Origin: Pelotomaculum schinkii
GTDB lineage: Bacteria > Bacillota > Desulfotomaculia > Desulfotomaculales > Pelotomaculaceae
Assembly: GCF_004369205.1 (NCBI RefSeq)
Contig: NZ_QFGA01000002.1
Location: 744,001-808,000, forward strand
Direction of reading: 5' to 3'
DNA: 64,000 nucleotides
Every line of letters begins with the position of its first letter. Within the stretch, counting starts at the first letter, position 1. The notes below the pieces were generated by a model. That model did not search any database. It had not been told where the DNA came from and saw nothing but the letters and a program-made list of their open reading frames with translations. Of this stretch, positions 55,069-64,000 are shown in pieces. A program made the position numbers and the translations under genes.

Positions 55069-57627
55069 TTAATCAACTCCACGGTAGTAATGGCCCTTGG
55101 TAAAACCTGCCGGGCTGTACTTGAGCATCATATCCTTTAAGCCGGCCGTTCTTTCCTGGATTTGCGAAGCAGGCAGCTCGAGAGCGGTATGGTATGACTT
55201 CACCACGTCCCGCACGTAATCGGGTCCCTGCCGTCCGGCCTCAATTCTCAATACGGAGACACCTGCGCTCCTGAGGGCGGCGAGGTCCTCAATCATGCAG
55301 AGGTCACGCGAGTTAAAAATGTGCATCCGGCAGTGCCGGTCCGTCTCCACCGGAAATACTACCCCCTTGCGATCCTTTAAAGCGAAAGTATTGCGGCGGC
55401 ATACGCCGCAAGTCTTTTCATTTGGAAGCAAAAGAACCGTCCCCCTGCTTCCGTTTTCGAGGAGGCTGCCCGGAGCGCAGTACTCGGACACCATCAGGGG
55501 CAGCGCCCCGTGCACAACGGCCTCCGCCGGAACCGACAACAGCGGAACCAGGCGCCTCACCTGCTCCAGCGTGAGCTCAGGGGAAAGGGTCAGCCCGGCC
55601 ACACCGGCTTCCTGCAAAAATAAGGCTGCGGCATGGTTGTAAACATGCAGGGGAAAATCAGCGAAAACCGGCACTCCGGTAATCTCCCCGGCTCTATGTA
55701 TTAACCCCAGGTTTCCGGTAAGCAAACCGTCCAGACACTCCCCGGAAGCTCCTTCCAACAACCGGCAAAAGTCTTCGAGTTCTTGTTCACGCATGATCCG
55801 GGGAGAGGCGAGGATAAACCGGATACCCGACTTCCGGCAAATCTCACTACCTGCATAAATATCCTCCATACTAAGCATTGGTTTGGAACGGAACTGCTCC
55901 CCACCAAAGTTCACTTCCCCTGCCCCGGCCTTAACCGCCGCGCGCAGCGAAGGCAGGTCTCCGACCGATACGGAAAGCACGGTCCTGGTTGTGTTAGCGC
56001 CGCCGGATGATAAATCCCGTGCCAGCGCCTGCGACAGGCGGCTGTTGAAGACATCTTCCGGCACTACCGTAGCCTTTAAACCCGCGGCCCGCCGTCTCTC
56101 CAACTGCGCCAGGGCCTCCCTCCGGGCTTCATTGAGCTCGCTAACAGGAACCATCACCTGCCCGTCCAACCGGCAGTCCAGAGACCCCAACCCAAAAGGT
56201 GTGTTTCCCAGACGGTCCAGCTGCTTTTCCAGGTAGGCCAAGGTCAGCGGGCGGTTCACCGCCTCAGCTGCCTTGGAAACCGTAGCAGCCTCCCCGGTAA
56301 ACCCCGCGGGGTCTTGAACCCGTATCCGCAGCGGTTCCCCGGCCCTGGCTGCAACTGTAAACGCCAGCGGGATTTTCTTAACTTCTCTAGGGGAAGTAAA
56401 ACTGGCGCGGGCCCGCTCGATCAAATCGGCGTCATGGGTCTTGAAGACCCGGTCACCCGGGAAAACCCGGCCATTAATGTCCAGCTGCACTACCGCTTTG
56501 CCGGGCGCACGCTCAACTGACCTGCCGCCCAGCATGATGCGGCCGACTTTTCCTACCGCCCTTCCACCATCACTGACCCAGACTTCGATACCGTCACCAA
56601 CCCGCAGCGGGCTTTCTAAGATCACTTCCGCCAGGCGGTTGTGCCGGTTAAAGCCCTTAACCCTGCCCAAGCGGACGCCCCGGTTGTTGGGGCGCTTCCA
56701 GCTCATCAACTCTCGCCCCGGACGCCCGTAAAAATAGCCGGTGGTAAATTCCCGGTTGAAAACCTGGGCCAACTGCCTGGCCGCCTCTGGACTGACAGAA
56801 AAATCGCCGCCCGATACCGCCCGGTCGAGCAGTCCCCGGTAAATTCGCACTACTGTCGCGACGTATTCCGGTCTTTTCATCCGTCCCTCAATCTTTAAAG
56901 CGGTAACGCCGGCTTTGACCAGATCCGGCAAATATCCGCTCATGTTGAGGTCACGGGGACTTAAAAGGTATTCTCCGGTCTGAGCCGGATCGGCCAGAGG
57001 CCGGCCCGCCTTATCAACCAGGGCATATTTCAGCCGGCAGGGCTGGGCGCAGCGGCCCCTGTTCCCGCTGCGGCCGCCAATCAGGCTGGACATGAGGCAC
57101 TGTCCGGAATAGCAGACACAGAGGGCGCCATGTACAAAAACTTCGATTTCCAAACCACTAAGCCGGACAATTTCACTTATTTCATCAAGGGATAGCTCCC
57201 TGGCCAGCACCACCCGGTTAATCCCATTCTCCTTTAAAAGACGGGCCGCGGACAGGTTGTGAATGGTCATTTGGGTGCTGGCATGGACAGGGAGTTCCGG
57301 AATTACCTTTCGGGCCAGACCTGCCAGGCCCAGGTCCTGCACAATGGCGGCGTCCGCCCCGCAGTTTTGGAGGAAATGCAGGAACCGGACAGCCTGAGGA
57401 AGTTCCTGCTCATCCAGGAGTATGTTCACGGTAACGTAGACCTTGACTCCCCGGACGTGGGCAAAATAAACAGCCCGCTCGATTTCCTCATGGTCAAAAT
57501 TTCCCGCGGACTGCCTGGCGTTAAACAACGTGCCGCCCAGATAAACGGCATCGGCGCCGTTTTCCACGGCAGCCACCAGGGACTCCCAGGTACCGGCCGG
57601 GGCCAGCAGCTCCGGCTTCCGCTGCAT
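55069..57627 (-). CDS. Peptidase U32-family protein (long form)
   Basis: The 852-residue protein has a U32 domain in its first 330 residues: LLAPAGTWESLVAAVENGADAVYLGG, EIEVFVHGALCVCYSGQCLMSS and GNRGRCAQPCRLKY (the cysteine cluster). A mid region with beta-barrel-like repeats (about 370-560) precedes a second U32-like TIM region with another cysteine set (EYCAPGSL, KTCGVCR, HCRMHIFNSRDLCM). Long U32 proteins of this kind include RlhA, which hydroxylates C2501 of 23S rRNA; collagenase activity is less likely. The stop codon of the NIF3-like gene abuts the ATG (TAGATG), so translation is coupled. Confidence 0.9.
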   Translation of the reverse strand: MQRKPELLAPAGTWESLVAAVENGADAVYLGGTLFNARQSAGNFDHEEIERAVYFAHVRGVKVYVTVNILLDEQELPQAVRFLHFLQNCGADAAIVQDLGLAGLARKVIPELPVHASTQMTIHNLSAARLLKENGINRVVLARELSLDEISEIVRLSGLEIEVFVHGALCVCYSGQCLMSSLIGGRSGNRGRCAQPCRLKYALVDKAGRPLADPAQTGEYLLSPRDLNMSGYLPDLVKAGVTALKIEGRMKRPEYVATVVRIYRGLLDRAVSGGDFSVSPEAARQLAQVFNREFTTGYFYGRPGRELMSWKRPNNRGVRLGRVKGFNRHNRLAEVILESPLRVGDGIEVWVSDGGRAVGKVGRIMLGGRSVERAPGKAVVQLDINGRVFPGDRVFKTHDADLIERARASFTSPREVKKIPLAFTVAARAGEPLRIRVQDPAGFTGEAATVSKAAEAVNRPLTLAYLEKQLDRLGNTPFGLGSLDCRLDGQVMVPVSELNEARREALAQLERRRAAGLKATVVPEDVFNSRLSQALARDLSSGGANTTRTVLSVSVGDLPSLRAAVKAGAGEVNFGGEQFRSKPMLSMEDIYAGSEICRKSGIRFILASPRIMREQELEDFCRLLEGASGECLDGLLTGNLGLIHRAGEITGVPVFADFPLHVYNHAAALFLQEAGVAGLTLSPELTLEQVRRLVPLLSVPAEAVVHGALPLMVSEYCAPGSLLENGSRGTVLLLPNEKTCGVCRRNTFALKDRKGVVFPVETDRHCRMHIFNSRDLCMIEDLAALRSAGVSVLRIEAGRQGPDYVRDVVKSYHTALELPASQIQERTAGLKDMMLKYSPAGFTKGHYYRGVD

Positions 57628-58590
57628 CTACAGCTGCTCCTTCCGCTCGTATCTCAATAACCCGGCACAGGGCACCACCTCGACACCACGCCGTACCAGT
57701 TGGTCCAGCACCAGGTTCAGACCAAGTGAGTCACTGGCCATGTGGCCGGCAATGATGACTTTTATGTGGTTTTTCTCTGCTTCCTTACGGTGTTTTTCAC
57801 CGATGTGCATCACGATCAGGGTGCCGACACCAGCCGTGGCCAGCTTGGCGTAGGCGTCCTCAGAGCCGCTGGTGCCCCCGGTCATGTCCACCATAATTTT
57901 ACCTGCCCTGTTTTTCTTGTTGCCCAGGACGATGGCCGGTCCGGCATTGTACTGGACGGCCTCGGCATACTCCGGTATTTCCTTGAGTATTTTGATCACG
58001 TCGTCGAGTGTTTCCGGCTGCTTTTCATCCATCATATTCTGGAGAAGAGTGTTGACATGGTTGTCCGCAGGCGTGTGGATGCACATGAGGGGGATATCCA
58101 AAAGCCTTGCCGCGTCCACCGCGCGGTTGTGGTTCAACGGCATCAGGCCGAGCTTCACCTCGTTAATCCGTGAGGCCATAATACCCTCGGCGACATTAAT
58201 CGGCACCCCGAACTTGGCCAGCACATCCTCCTGCAGGGACATAACCTGGTACAACGCCGACATGGCCTTGCCCTCCGGGTGATGGGCGATAATCAGGTCT
58301 ATTTTGGTCCCGCGGGTACTCAGCCTGTCAGCCAGGAGCACTTCCGCCGTTTCCATATCGATCCCGGAGAGAACCCTGGTCACCTCACGCTCCGGGTCTC
58401 CGTAGAGGAGCCTGGTATCACCGTAAGGGTTAAACAATTTATCCTGGTCAAATTCCTTTTTTTCGTCTTCCTTCAGCTCATCATAGAGCTTCCTTTCTTT
58501 TTCAAGCAGCTTCATTACCGTTTCCCTGGCACGTGGATCCTGCTCTATGCCCTTTTCAACCGCCAGCTGGTAAATCTCCTTGATCTTCAA
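57628..58590 (-). CDS. NIF3-like metal-binding family protein
   Basis: At 320 residues (by the start I prefer), it shows NIF3-type metal-site motifs: DLIIAHHPEG and MPLNHNRAVDAARLLDIPLMCIHTPADN. VGTLIVMHIGEK and NHIKVIIAGHMASDSLG near the C-terminus are consistent with a dinuclear metal site. A charged N-terminal helical region precedes it (KERKLYDELKEDEKKEFDQ). The start is TTG 58590 with AAGGAGG seven bases upstream. A longer ORF from ATG 58635 runs into the dispersed hairpin repeat, so that extension is spurious. The biochemical role of this family is unsettled. It is coupled to the U32 gene. Confidence 0.85.
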   Translation of the reverse strand: MKIKEIYQLAVEKGIEQDPRARETVMKLLEKERKLYDELKEDEKKEFDQDKLFNPYGDTRLLYGDPEREVTRVLSGIDMETAEVLLADRLSTRGTKIDLIIAHHPEGKAMSALYQVMSLQEDVLAKFGVPINVAEGIMASRINEVKLGLMPLNHNRAVDAARLLDIPLMCIHTPADNHVNTLLQNMMDEKQPETLDDVIKILKEIPEYAEAVQYNAGPAIVLGNKKNRAGKIMVDMTGGTSGSEDAYAKLATAGVGTLIVMHIGEKHRKEAEKNHIKVIIAGHMASDSLGLNLVLDQLVRRGVEVVPCAGLLRYERKEQL

Positions 58591-58605
58591 ACTGATTTTC
58601 CTCCT

Positions 58606-58691
58606 TAGGTGCGAATTCATTCGCACACAAGTCATATTAGATACCCAAGTGCGGCGCTAACGCGCCGCTGTGCGATTAAAATCGCACCTAC
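58606..58691. repeat. Dispersed three-hairpin repeat, copy D (most complete)
   Basis: Three hairpins lie in a row: GTGCGAATTCATTCGCAC, CGGCGC-TAAC-GCGCCG, and GTGCGATTAAAATCGCAC. The element is bounded by AGGTGCG and CGCACCTAC, so it is also an inverted repeat overall. It sits 16 bp upstream of the TTG of the NIF3-like gene, in its leader, and the downstream flank (CGCCGCGGTAGCGGCG) forms another small hairpin. Confidence 0.9.
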
Positions 58692-58759
58692 ATCACTTAT
58701 ATACGGGCGCCGCGGTAGCGGCGTGTGGAACTGGGCGCTCAATCGTTTTTATCTAATTT

Positions 58760-59368
58760 CTACCTCCTGGATATAAAGGGGCTTCCCTCGAGGTAAAATC
58801 TCAGGGGCATTTCCGCCCCCTCTTTAATTCCAATGCGGGTTGTGGTTACAAATTTACCCGGCGTGGCTGCCCCTCCGCACACACATAGATGACCCCAGGT
58901 GAGATCGGCCCCGTTGTGCTCACGGGTAATTCCCATTGCCTGCACCAATCTGGCCGGCCCGCTGCATAAATCCCTCAACCGTTCACGCTTCCGCCTGGCT
59001 TGCATCAATTGTATCCCCTGCAGAGGCTCCAGGGCGCGTATTAAAACCGCCTCTCCGACCCCGGCCGGGGCGGTTACAGCGTTAAAGCAGTAGTACAGCC
59101 CGTAAATAAAATAAACGTAAGCGTGGCCGGGCGCGCCGAACATCACCCGGTTGCGGGGAGTCATGCCGCGGGAGGCGTGACAGGCGGGATCACCCTGGAT
59201 GTAAGCTTCTGTTTCAACGATTTTTCCCGCGGTTACTCCATCCTGAGTCTCATGGACCAGGATGTTCCCGAGGAGTTTCCTGGCCACGTCAACCGTATCC
59301 CCGGCATAAAAAGAACGGGGCAGGATGCCGCCTCTCAAGTAGTCCCGGTCAGGTTCACGGCCCGCCAT
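58760..59368 (-). CDS. 3-methyladenine DNA glycosylase (AAG/Mpg family)
   Basis: The 202-residue protein matches the AAG family throughout: [19 protein letters not shown] at the start, the catalytic glutamate region [44 protein letters not shown] (DNA intercalating loop) and [17 protein letters not shown]. It excises alkylated purines, including 3-methyladenine and hypoxanthine, from DNA. The gene lies 17 bp after the polX stop and shares its direction, so the two base-excision repair genes form a unit. The RBS is weak. Confidence 0.93.
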   Translation of the reverse strand: MAGREPDRDYLRGGILPRSFYAGDTVDVARKLLGNILVHETQDGVTAGKIVETEAYIQGDPACHASRGMTPRNRVMFGAPGHAYVYFIYGLYYCFNAVTAPAGVGEAVLIRALEPLQGIQLMQARRKRERLRDLCSGPARLVQAMGITREHNGADLTWGHLCVCGGAATPGKFVTTTRIGIKEGAEMPLRFYLEGSPFISRR

Positions 59369-59385
59369 TGTTTAACCCATACATC

Positions 59386-61089
59386 TCATCTTCTCCGTAA
59401 GTATTTGAGCAGTTTCCCGGCCGGCATGGTATTTACCACGTCTTCTTCTTCCAGCCAGGCCCGGCGTCCCACGGCCACCCCATAGGGCATTTCGTCCAGC
59501 CTCTTCAGGTCGTGAGCGTCGGTATTGATGGCCAGCTTAATGCCCTTTTCCTTGGCGCGGCGCGCATTGACATCGCTTAAGTCAAGCCGGTTGGGGGATG
59601 CGTTAATCTCTAATATAGTACCATAACCGGCAGCGGCCTCCAATACTCTTTCCAAATCCAGGGCATATCCCTCACGCTGGTTCAGCAGGCGCCCGGTTGG
59701 GTGGCCGATGATGTCCACGTTACGGTTCTCCATAGCGGAGAGCAGGCGGGCTGTCATCGTCTCCCGGTCCTGTTTAAAGGCGCTGTGTACCGAGGCAACC
59801 ACCACGTCAATTTCTTTTAAAACCTCATCCGGGCAGTCCAACTCTCCCTTTGGCAGAATATCGACCTCGATCCCGGTGAGTATCCGGAAATCCTCCTGTT
59901 TCTTATTAAGTTCCCGGATCACCTCATGCTGTTCGTGTAACTTATCCAGGGAAAGACCCCTGGCAATATGCAGGGAACGGGAGTGGTCGGTCACCGCCAT
60001 ATACTGGTAACCCTTGGCTTTGGCCCTGCCGGCCAGTTGCTCGATATCCGCCACACCATCGCTCCAGGTGCTGTGAACGTGCAGGTCCCCCTTGATCGCT
60101 TCAAGTTTCACCAGGTCGGGCAAACGCTTCTCCAGGGCCGCTTCAACTTCCCCCCGGTCTTCCCGGAGTTCCGGCGGTATGTATTGAAGGTCAAGCATGG
60201 CATAGATATCCTGCTCTGCCATCTCGCCCCGGTTCCTGCCCAGCAGCGCGGCGGCCGCTGAGTTTTCCTTTTTTTCAAAGAGACCCTGCAGCTTTTCAAA
60301 ATGGGCATGGCTGCCTGTATTCCTGAACAATGCCAGGGTAAAGACCTCTTCCGGCACAATTTCCAGTTCGACGGCGATACCCCACTTGGTTTGAAACTTG
60401 GCCCCGTCGTAACCTTTTTCCAAAATATGACTAATCCTGTAGTGGCCGGCCAGGCTGTCGATAACGGTATTGGGGTCATCTGACGCCACTACCAGGTCGA
60501 TATCCCCTACTGTTTCCTTCCAGCGCCGCAAACTGCCGCCCGCCTCAACTCTGGCAACACCGGGCAGCAGTTCCAGATAGCCTTTGAGTTCTGCGGCAAT
60601 ATTTCTGGCCAGATCCAAGAGTGCGCGGCCGGCCTGACTTTGGCGCAGTTCAATATTTCTCAGAATCTCGTCTTCGGTCCTGACGCCCAGCCCGGGCAGG
60701 TTCCGCAACCGCTTCTCCCGCGCGGCTGCAGCTAGCTCCTCCAGGCTGGTTATGCCCAGCTTTTCTCTGATCATACCGGCCTTTTTGGGTCCAAGGCCCG
60801 GCAGGGTAATAATCGCAAGCAGGCCGGGAGGGAATTCCTCCAGCAGTTCCTGGTATTTTTTCAGGTTGCCCGTTGTCAATAGCTCATTGATTTTGGCGGC
60901 AATGTTCTTGCCGATGCCGGGAATTTTGTTCAACCTGCCGCCCTTCCAGGCATCTTTAACCGGCTCGTCCAGACCGGCCAGGATCCTGGAGGCGTTGCGA
61001 TAGGCCCTTATTTTAAAATATTCCTCCCCTTTGAGTTCCAAAAGGTCAGCCAGCTCGTGAAATATCCAGGCTATTTCTTCGTTTTGCAT
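59386..61089 (-). CDS. polX: DNA polymerase/3'-5' exonuclease PolX
   Basis: At 567 residues this is the usual length for bacterial PolX. Helix-hairpin-helix pairs (GRLNKIPGIGKNIAAKINELL and TLPGLGPKKAGMIREKLG) precede the X-family palm GGSLRRWKETVGDIDLVVAS with its catalytic aspartates. The C-terminal PHP domain has GDLHVHSTWSDGVADIEQLA, VTDHSRSLHIARGL and AINTDAHDL. It fills small gaps in base excision repair and has PHP-dependent 3'-5' exonuclease activity. I choose ATG 61089 (MQNEEIAWIF) behind GAGG; the in-frame extension upstream is unsupported and overlaps a terminator. Confidence 0.93.
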   Translation of the reverse strand: MQNEEIAWIFHELADLLELKGEEYFKIRAYRNASRILAGLDEPVKDAWKGGRLNKIPGIGKNIAAKINELLTTGNLKKYQELLEEFPPGLLAIITLPGLGPKKAGMIREKLGITSLEELAAAAREKRLRNLPGLGVRTEDEILRNIELRQSQAGRALLDLARNIAAELKGYLELLPGVARVEAGGSLRRWKETVGDIDLVVASDDPNTVIDSLAGHYRISHILEKGYDGAKFQTKWGIAVELEIVPEEVFTLALFRNTGSHAHFEKLQGLFEKKENSAAAALLGRNRGEMAEQDIYAMLDLQYIPPELREDRGEVEAALEKRLPDLVKLEAIKGDLHVHSTWSDGVADIEQLAGRAKAKGYQYMAVTDHSRSLHIARGLSLDKLHEQHEVIRELNKKQEDFRILTGIEVDILPKGELDCPDEVLKEIDVVVASVHSAFKQDRETMTARLLSAMENRNVDIIGHPTGRLLNQREGYALDLERVLEAAAGYGTILEINASPNRLDLSDVNARRAKEKGIKLAINTDAHDLKRLDEMPYGVAVGRRAWLEEEDVVNTMPAGKLLKYLRRR

Positions 61090-61149
61090 ATAGGACTGCC
61101 TCATTTCTCGCTTAAGATAATTATCTCCAGAAAAAGCAAGCAGTATTAA

Positions 61150-61178
61150 AAAACTCATGCAGGAGGCCCATGAGTTTT
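61150..61178 (-). terminator. Terminator-like hairpin in the polX leader
   Basis: On the minus strand AAAACTCATG-GGCCTCCTG-CATGAGTTTT is followed by TTAATAC. It lies 60 nt before polX and shares its stem sequence with the zapA terminator at 61212-61244, so the two could also pair with each other. Confidence 0.65.
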
Positions 61179-61211
61179 GCGGTCTCTTAATTTATATATA
61201 GCCGTCAAACC

Positions 61212-61244
61212 AAAAACTCATGAAAGCTTTCATGAGTTTTTTTT
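61212..61244 (-). terminator. Intrinsic terminator of zapA
   Basis: A perfect palindromic stem AAAACTCATGAAAG/CTTTCATGAGTTTT overlaps the last zapA codons, followed by T residues on both strands. Probably bidirectional. Confidence 0.8.
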
Positions 61245-61508
61245 CTTGTTATGTTCTTCCGGAGGCTCAATAATTTTAACCAGATTATCATGTTCTTCCT
61301 GGATTCTTTTCAATTCCTCAGCGATGTTGAGGGCAGCCAGAACGGCCGTCTGGATCCTGCTCAACCGCGGATTGCGTCCTGACAGGGCCTTCATTTTGCG
61401 GTTGACGTAATTAGCCAGCATGATCAATTCTTCAGGTGAACTGTCCCCTTTCAGGGTGTAATACTCACCGAATATCTCGACTTCCACCCGGGACTCCTGA
61501 CCAGCCAT
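61230..61508 (-). CDS. zapA: Cell division protein ZapA
   Basis: At 92 residues, it shows the ZapA pattern: VEVEIFGEYYTLKGDSSPEELIMLANYVNRKM in the N-terminal beta-beta-alpha head, then a C-terminal coiled coil (LNIAEELKRIQEEHDNLVKII) ending in a lysine-rich tail. ZapA tetramers cross-link FtsZ filaments at the division ring. It is preceded by pheT in the same direction, an order common in Clostridia. The ATG follows GGAGGATTA. Confidence 0.92.
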   Translation of the reverse strand: MAGQESRVEVEIFGEYYTLKGDSSPEELIMLANYVNRKMKALSGRNPRLSRIQTAVLAALNIAEELKRIQEEHDNLVKIIEPPEEHNKKKNS

Positions 61509-61693
61509 AGTAATCCTCCAGGTTAAAATTTATGTTTAGTTTCGCCATATTTCCTTTTTCTCCTGCACCAGACCATAATATTTCTACCCTGGAAACATTT
61601 CGACCGCTACAATGTCGCTTAAATGCTGGGTAATTATTCTTTAGGGCCTGCGTAACGGCAGGCCCCAAAGTTTGAATTCTTTATTCGAATTTC

Positions 61694-64000
61694 TCAGGCG
61701 CGCAGTTCGGCTCCGAACCCTTGGGCCAGAGCATTGGCTATCGCAGCGGTTCTTTCCGCAACCTCGGTATCGGTAAGGGTACGGTCCTCGGCATAGAACC
61801 TCAGGGAGAAGGCCATGCTCTGATAGCCTTGGGGCACCTGCCCGCCCCGGTATACGTCAAACAGAAAGACCGATCGCAACAGCTCGCCACCCGCTCTGCG
61901 AATCGCTTCCACAACCTGCGCGGCCGGCGTCCCCTGCTTGATTAAAACCGCTATATCCCGCTCAACCGCCGGGAACCTGGGCAGGGTAGTGTATACGAAC
62001 GGCCGGCCGGATACCTTAAGCAGTTGCTCCAGGTCCAGTTCAAAGGCTACCACCCGGTCCGGCAGCCCAAATTGCTCCAGGACATCGGGGTGAAGCTCAC
62101 CAACAACGCCCAACCTGATACCGCCGGCCTCCAACCAGGCGGACCTGCCCGGGTGGAAACTGGGGTTTTCAAGCTCCGGCTGGAAATTGACCGGCTCAGT
62201 GCGCAAATAGTCGAAGAGGTTCTCCAGCACGCCTTTTAGGTGGTAAAAATCGAGTTCTCGCGCAGGCGCGTTCCACCCGGGCACGGTCCGGCCCATGGCG
62301 GTGGCGGCCAAAACCTGCCGCTCCTCCGGCAGGGAGCCCTCTTCCCGCGGGTAAAAAACACGCCCGATTTCAAATACGGCCCCGTTTTGCACCCGGCGGC
62401 TAAAGTTCCTGGCCAGCGTCTCAAGCAAACCGGGCAGCATCATCGTCCTCATAACAGAATGCTCTTCGCTTAAGGGGTTTTGCAGTTTGACCATTTCTCT
62501 AAAAGGACTATCTGCAGGCAAATTCATTTGCTCCAGAACCCTCGGGTGGGTGAAACTATAGGTCATGACCTCATATAACCCGTCGCCGGCCAGGCTGTTG
62601 CGGATCCCGGCGGTAAGGGACTGTTCCCTGGTCTGCTTGCCCTGAATGGACTGGCCATAGGGGAGGGTTCCCGGCACCCGGTCGTACCCGTGCATACGGG
62701 CAATCTCCTCAATCAGATCGATTTCCAGGTTCACATCAACACGGTGGGTGGGTACCGTAACCAGCAGATCAGCGCCGGATTCCCTGACCTTAAACTGCAG
62801 ACCGGTCAGTATTCCGGCAGCTTCCTCCTTTGGCACCTCCACACCAAGGATATAGGTGGCTCTGCCCGGCCTAAGAGATATGATTTTCTCCTGCAGGGGT
62901 TCCGGGCAAACGTCGATAATGCCGGATACAACATCGCCCGCCTCCATCTCCGTAATCAGCTGCGCCGCCCGGTTGGCGGCCCTGGCTGAGCCTCCTATAT
63001 CAATGCCCTTCTCGAAACGCTGTGAAGCTTCCGACCGCAGCCCCAGGGCCTTTGAGGTTTTACGTATGCTGATGGGGTTGAAGAAGGCCGACTCCAGCAG
63101 TACGGAGACCGTTTTGGCGGTGACCTCGGTGGCCAGCCCCCCCATCACCCCGGCGATACCCACCGGACCGGACGGGTCCGTGATCGCCAGCATGTCGGGT
63201 GTAAGAACACGTTCGTTGCCGTCTAAGGATAACATTTTCTCCCCGGCTCGGCCCCGGCGCACAATAATGTGCCCGTCCTTCAACAGATTGTAGTCAAAGG
63301 CGTGCATGGGCTGGCCCAGTTCCAGCATGACGTAGTTGGTTACATCCACGATGTTGCTGATGGGCCGGATACCGGCGTTGCGCAAGCGCTGCTGCATCCA
63401 CAGGGGAGAGGGCCCCACCTTGACGTTTTTAACCAGCCGGGCACAGAAGCGGCGGCACAGATCTGTATCTTCAATATCCACCCGCGCCTGCCCTTCAATG
63501 CTTTCCGGCAGTTCCTTAAAAGAAGGCTGCGGTAGGCGCAAGGGACGTCCCAGCAGGGCGGCTACCTCCCTTGCCACACCGATCATCGATAAGCAGTCGC
63601 CCCGGTTGGGGGTGAGGTCCAGTTCCAGGATATGGTCATCCAGCCCCAGTATTTCTTTCGCGTCTTTTCCAAGGGGCGTGCCCGGAGGCAGGATCATGAT
63701 GCCGTTGGCCTGTTCGGCGACCATTGTCTTCGGGTCGATCCCCAGTTCCTGACCGGAGCACATCATCCCCCTGGACTCAACACCCCTGAGTTTAGCTTTT
63801 TTAATAACCAAACCGCTGGCCAGCCTGGCGCCTTCCACCGCTACCGGGATGACGTCCCCTTCCCGCACGTTGGTGGCGGCGGTAATTATCTGCCGTTTCT
63901 CCCCACCGGTGTCGACACTGGTAACAACCAGCTTGTCTGCATTGGGATGGGGGCTGATCGATTCGATACGTCCGGTAATCACATTGCTGATACCGACGCC
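61694..64000 (-). CDS. pheT: Phenylalanine--tRNA ligase beta subunit (N-terminus outside window)
   Basis: The visible 768 residues run from the EMAP-like tRNA-binding domain (SISPHPNADKLVVTSVDTGG, GVESRGMMCSGQELGI) through the B3/4 editing domain, B5 domains and catalytic-like core (FEKGIDIGG, EEIARMHGYDRVPGTLPYG). The C-terminal FDX-ACB anticodon-binding domain (YQSMAFSLRFYAEDRTLTDTEV) closes it. About 30-40 residues are missing at the window edge. PheT joins PheS to charge tRNA-Phe, and pheS should lie just outside. Confidence 0.96.
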   Translation of the reverse strand, partial: GVGISNVITGRIESISPHPNADKLVVTSVDTGGEKRQIITAATNVREGDVIPVAVEGARLASGLVIKKAKLRGVESRGMMCSGQELGIDPKTMVAEQANGIMILPPGTPLGKDAKEILGLDDHILELDLTPNRGDCLSMIGVAREVAALLGRPLRLPQPSFKELPESIEGQARVDIEDTDLCRRFCARLVKNVKVGPSPLWMQQRLRNAGIRPISNIVDVTNYVMLELGQPMHAFDYNLLKDGHIIVRRGRAGEKMLSLDGNERVLTPDMLAITDPSGPVGIAGVMGGLATEVTAKTVSVLLESAFFNPISIRKTSKALGLRSEASQRFEKGIDIGGSARAANRAAQLITEMEAGDVVSGIIDVCPEPLQEKIISLRPGRATYILGVEVPKEEAAGILTGLQFKVRESGADLLVTVPTHRVDVNLEIDLIEEIARMHGYDRVPGTLPYGQSIQGKQTREQSLTAGIRNSLAGDGLYEVMTYSFTHPRVLEQMNLPADSPFREMVKLQNPLSEEHSVMRTMMLPGLLETLARNFSRRVQNGAVFEIGRVFYPREEGSLPEERQVLAATAMGRTVPGWNAPARELDFYHLKGVLENLFDYLRTEPVNFQPELENPSFHPGRSAWLEAGGIRLGVVGELHPDVLEQFGLPDRVVAFELDLEQLLKVSGRPFVYTTLPRFPAVERDIAVLIKQGTPAAQVVEAIRRAGGELLRSVFLFDVYRGGQVPQGYQSMAFSLRFYAEDRTLTDTEVAERTAAIANALAQGFGAELRA

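Noticed and set aside
61465-61668. 67-codon minus-strand ORF upstream of zapA
   Set aside because: It overlaps the zapA start in another frame, has no RBS and no protein-like pattern.

Overview
The window looks like a chromosomal segment of an anaerobic, Gram-positive, spore-former-type Firmicute, most like the Desulfotomaculum/Pelotomaculum group. This is inferred from SLH-anchored surface proteins, a group II ECF transporter, a class A PBP, a pheT-zapA-polX-mutS2 neighbourhood, and a syntroph-type set of energy genes (etfB, a membrane FeS oxidoreductase, an ADP-forming acyl-CoA synthetase). No rRNA, tRNA, CRISPR array or prophage was seen. The only clear mobile element is a group II intron.

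Layout. 1-3.1 kb: start of etfB, a PadR and a PucR/CdaR-type regulator. 3.2-9 kb: an orphan five-PAS histidine kinase, an unknown 369-residue protein, very small ORFs, an unknown 141-residue protein with a palindromic promoter, and a DUF2269 membrane protein. 9-15.4 kb (minus): a GntR/FadR regulator, a BioD-like/DRTGG protein, ADP-forming acyl-CoA synthetase, and a membrane FeS oxidoreductase. 15.4-21 kb (minus): a TiaS-like protein and a complete ECF transporter (S, T, two ATPases) with two exported proteins inserted in its operon. 21-40 kb (minus): four large surface proteins. Three end in SLH triplets, two of these carry cohesin modules, and the fourth has no SLH but ends in a type I dockerin. 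40.2-45 kb (plus): a divergent XRE regulator carrying Ig-like domains, a LysM protein, PBP1A and a lone CBM25-like protein. 45-47 kb: the group II intron. 47-51.6 kb: a cupin and a Pmp-like beta-helix surface protein. 52-64 kb (minus): mutS2, DUF1232, U32 peptidase, NIF3-like, 3-methyladenine glycosylase, polX, zapA, pheT.

The most unusual part is 13.4-41.5 kb. All genes from the dockerin protein down to the FeS oxidoreductase run on the minus strand. One distinctive Ig-like (Big_5-type) domain recurs in the dockerin protein, in a cohesin/SLH protein, in an exported protein inside the ECF operon, and (twice) in the cytoplasmic XRE regulator encoded divergently at the head of the locus. I infer a dedicated surface-assembly and uptake system: a cohesin-dockerin complex on the S-layer, an ECF transporter, and a regulator using a copy of the surface domain as a sensor. 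No glycoside hydrolase is encoded in the window, so this is not an ordinary cellulosome. The ligand is unknown.

A second theme is a dispersed three-hairpin repeat: three full-length copies and one half copy, all intergenic. One of them creates a false N-terminal extension on a neighbouring ORF.
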